In this document: positions 61,874-64,000 of the stretch, piece after piece
How the letters are laid out: every line of letters begins with the position of its first letter
How positions within the stretch are numbered: the stretch's first letter is position 1
Assembly: GCF_025655475.1 (NCBI RefSeq)
Contig: NZ_JAHTIK010000001.1
Span: 8,248,606 to 8,312,605 of the forward strand
Direction: 5' to 3'
DNA from: Kitasatospora sp. DSM 101779
GTDB taxonomy: Bacteria; Actinomycetota; Actinomycetes; Streptomycetales; Streptomycetaceae
DNA length: 64,000 bases
Notes under the pieces: model-generated
Database searches by the model: none
What the model was told of the DNA's origin: nothing
Seen by the model: only the letters and a program-made list of their open reading frames with translations
Made by a program: the position numbers and the translations under genes

Positions 61874-62696
61874 TCCTCACCTGAGGCATTCGGACGAGGA
61901 AGCCGAGCTCAGGGTGCTCCTGGCACGGTCGGTACCCCGATTGGCGGCCCCGCCAGGCCGTATGGAGCAGGTCCGGCGCCGTGTCCGCCGCCGACGGCAG
62001 CACATCGCTTCCGCCGTCGCCGCCGGGAGCCTGGCCATGACGGGCCTGGTCCTGTGGACCGGCCCGCACCGGTTCTCGGCGCCCCGCCCCACCGCTCCGG
62101 CGGCGACGGCCTTGGCCCCGGCAGCCGAGGCCAGCCACCGGGTGCGCTTTGCGGATGCGGCCAATCTGGCCTTGACCCTTCCCGAGGGATGGCAGGCTCT
62201 CGCCACGCCGCGCATGTCCCACCCCAGCGTGGTCTATGCCGCAAACCAGCCCCTGGACGGCTTCACCACACGGTGCCAGCGCGACGCCACCAAGACCAGG
62301 GACGTCTTCTCCTGCGCACCGCTGCCTGCGCTGGAGACCGGAGCCGTCGTCATTGCCCTCGAGCCGTGGGACCCGAACGCCGCCATTCCCACCCCAGCCC
62401 CCACCCTCACTCCGGCGGCCGCGCCCGGCGCCAGCTGCCGGTCCCTGGGCGGCCAGCTCGAGTACGCCTCCGCACTCGTCCTCCCAGCCGAAGACGGACA
62501 TCCGGCGCTCCAGGTCAGCATCTGCGTGGCACCGGCCCCCGGCACCGGCGAGCCCAGCCCCTCCCGCACCAGCACTCCCGAACCGAACGAACCCGGGACG
62601 AGGGACGTCACGATCACCCCGGCCGCTCCGGCAACGAGTGCCATCCCGGCTCTGGAGCAGGCTCGGACGCTGCTGCGCACCGTCCACTTCGGCTAG
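61866..62696 (+). CDS. membrane protein, probable regulator of the adjacent SigE-type sigma factor
   Basis: This encodes 276 residues. A short charged N-terminal part (HLRHSDEEAELRVLLARSV) faces the cytoplasm, then a basic stretch and one membrane helix (IASAVAAGSLAMTGLVLW). A Pro/Ala/Thr-rich outer region with a globular part (RFADAANLALTLPEGWQALA) follows and holds several Cys. The arrangement, overlapping the sigma gene by 8 bases, is typical of anti-sigma-like partners of SigE-type factors, but the ZAS zinc motif is absent, so the role is inferred. Confidence 0.7.
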   Translation: MPDPHLRHSDEEAELRVLLARSVPRLAAPPGRMEQVRRRVRRRRQHIASAVAAGSLAMTGLVLWTGPHRFSAPRPTAPAATALAPAAEASHRVRFADAANLALTLPEGWQALATPRMSHPSVVYAANQPLDGFTTRCQRDATKTRDVFSCAPLPALETGAVVIALEPWDPNAAIPTPAPTLTPAAAPGASCRSLGGQLEYASALVLPAEDGHPALQVSICVAPAPGTGEPSPSRTSTPEPNEPGTRDVTITPAAPATSAIPALEQARTLLRTVHFG

Positions 62697-62772
62697 GCCA
62701 CCGCAGACCCGCGGCCGCCACCACCCCACCGTCAGTTACCGTCCGTCACCACGCGAGAAGGGGCTCCTCGCC

Positions 62773-63561
62773 ATGCCCGCAAACCGAACGTGCCCGTCCA
62801 CCCGCACGCCCCTACAGCTGTTCGCGATCACTGTGAGTGCAGTCTCCGTGCTGGCCGGCTGTGCGCCCGCCACCACCTCCGGGGCAGCAGCGCCCGCCAC
62901 TGCCTCCCCGGTAGTCGCTGGCCGTCCCGTGCCAGTCCAGGCCGACGCCACGCTCAGCCGGTCTGCGCGGGAGATGTCGCTGCCGGGCGTGGGCGCGGCC
63001 ATGCTCGCCGACATACCCGACACCACCCGGCAAGTGCTGCTCGCCACGGGCGACGGCAGGAACGCCAACACCTCCACGGTCGCCCTCTATGAGCGCTCCG
63101 CGGATGGTTGGGAGCAGAAGGCGGGACCCTGGGCCGCGCACAACGCGCTGCGCGGCTGGACCGACGACCACCGCCTGGACGACCTGCGGTCACCCATCGG
63201 CGTGTTCGGGCTCACCGACGCCGGCGGCCTGCTGGCCCACCCCGGCACCCGCCTGCCCTACGACCGTTCGCGCGCCTTCAGCATCTCGGGGACCGGATTC
63301 ACAGGTGAACCGCTGGCCGGCTCGTTCGACTACGTGATCGCCGTCAACTACAACCGCAAGTCCGGGATGACTCCCCTGGACTGGAGCCGGCCACTGGGCG
63401 CCACGAAGGGCGGAGGCATCTGGGTCCACGTCGACCATGGCGGCCCCACCCATGGCTGCGTCAGCATCGCCAAGGAGCACATGAAGGAACTGCTGCTGGC
63501 GCTCGACCCGGACCTCCACCCCGTCATCGTCATGGGGGACGCGGCCTCCCTGGCGCGCTGA
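62773..63561 (+). CDS. L,D-transpeptidase lipoprotein
   Basis: This encodes 262 residues. The ATG at 62773 has GAGAAGG upstream, and the protein then begins with a lipoprotein signal (lipobox LAGC, Cys30). The C-terminal YkuD catalytic domain has the motif HGGPTHGCVSI: H222, H227 and catalytic C229. It would form or alter 3-3 peptidoglycan cross-links or attach proteins at the outer membrane face. Behind the SigE-type sigma/regulator pair it is a plausible target of that stress response. Confidence 0.88.
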   Translation: MPANRTCPSTRTPLQLFAITVSAVSVLAGCAPATTSGAAAPATASPVVAGRPVPVQADATLSRSAREMSLPGVGAAMLADIPDTTRQVLLATGDGRNANTSTVALYERSADGWEQKAGPWAAHNALRGWTDDHRLDDLRSPIGVFGLTDAGGLLAHPGTRLPYDRSRAFSISGTGFTGEPLAGSFDYVIAVNYNRKSGMTPLDWSRPLGATKGGGIWVHVDHGGPTHGCVSIAKEHMKELLLALDPDLHPVIVMGDAASLAR

Positions 63562-63758
63562 GCCGTCCGGACGGTCTGCGTCGCCGGTCTGATCGTGTTG
63601 CGGCCGGGCTCCCGGTCAAGGCTTTGCCACCGGCTGCGGCGCCACACGGGCCGCAAGGCGAGCGCCGCCCTCGGCCTTCCACCGCCCCCCTGAAACGCCG
63701 AAGTCAGTACCTGGAGCGGAGGGAAGGGGGCGCGGCCGGCGGCAGGGGTGATGGCCGG

Positions 63759-63900
63759 TCAGGGACCGAGCATGGTGTCGGGAGGGACGAAGCTGTAGCC
63801 GAGCGCCTTGATTCCGCTGACGGTCTGCTTCAGCGCATCCTGCCCGTAGGAGGGGTGGTAGAAGAAGCTTGCGACGCCGTCGCCGAGCCCTGCTCGCGCT
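63759..63900 (-). pseudogene. 3' fragment of a possible deacetylase-like gene
   Basis: The minus-strand frame ends SFFYHPSYGQDALKQTVSGI, KALGYSFVPP and a stop at 63759-63761. The pattern FF-x-HP...L...ixGIxxLGYxF is seen at the end of predicted sugar-deacetylase proteins (DUF2334-like). The 5' part lies in unrecognisable sequence or beyond the window, so completeness cannot be judged. The 63562-63758 stretch holds a 12-base palindrome (63563-63574) and no gene. Confidence 0.4.
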
Positions 63901-64000
63901 GCACTCGGACCGCCGCCCCGGCGCAGCGCGCCCCTCTGCGATTCCGATCCGACCGGAGTAGCGTTGTGATCAGCAGTCGTGGTTCCGAGTCATCGCCCGC

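Noticed and set aside
1-64000. tRNA, rRNA, CRISPR arrays, riboswitches
   Set aside because: None was recognised; the hairpins found are best explained as terminators.

Overview
The window is chromosomal DNA from a high-GC actinomycete, most likely Streptomyces or Kitasatospora. GC is very high throughout and GTG/TTG starts are common. Marker families include WhiB, DUF4193, SigE-type ECF sigma, twin-arginine lipoproteins, Ku with a small ATP-dependent ligase, and many four-base ATGA/GTGA gene overlaps. No rRNA, tRNA, CRISPR array, phage module or replication origin was seen.

Layout. 0-6.4 kb: 3' end of a flavin amine oxidase, a truncated XRE regulator next to IS630/IS4 debris, a YrhB/Imm35-like gene, a lipoprotein, a secreted M14 carboxypeptidase, a WhiB protein and an unknown gene. 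6.4-35.4 kb: a large plant-polysaccharide locus. 35.7-37.7 kb: a PhyH-type dioxygenase with a small partner and a divergent AraC regulator. 38-40.2 kb: a gene graveyard (broken ketosynthase, ACP stub, broken TnpC-like gene). 40.5-49 kb: membrane protein with winged-helix regulator, PAF-acetylhydrolase-like enzyme, several broken genes, and a TetR regulon with five 17-bp operators. 49.5-51.6 kb: Ku and DNA ligase. 51.6-55.5 kb: more relics plus DUF4193. 55.6-57.9 kb: a GntR/ABC transporter operon. 58-60.8 kb: methyltransferase, acyltransferase and an atypical polysaccharide deacetylase. 61.3-63.6 kb: SigE-type sigma factor, a probable regulator and an L,D-transpeptidase lipoprotein.

The main system is the 6.6-35.4 kb locus. 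Secreted enzymes (two tandem GH5 endoglucanases with X2-like modules and a CBM2-bearing arabinofuranosidase-like enzyme) would cut the polymer. A solute-binding lipoprotein and two permeases, with no ATPase of their own, would import oligosaccharides. Enzymes without signal peptides (GH43, two GH36, GH42, GH3, CE7 esterase, GH1, two GH31) would strip arabinose, galactose, acetyl and xylose and hydrolyse the glucan in the cytoplasm. This set fits xyloglucan, with some galactomannan or arabinoxylan capacity. A LacI regulator lies inside the locus. Two copies of an 18-bp operator-like sequence lie in the central divergent promoter region, between the binding-protein gene and the GH3 gene.

Many otherwise intact genes carry single-base frameshifts, often in G/C runs. 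Some may be assembly errors rather than true pseudogenes.
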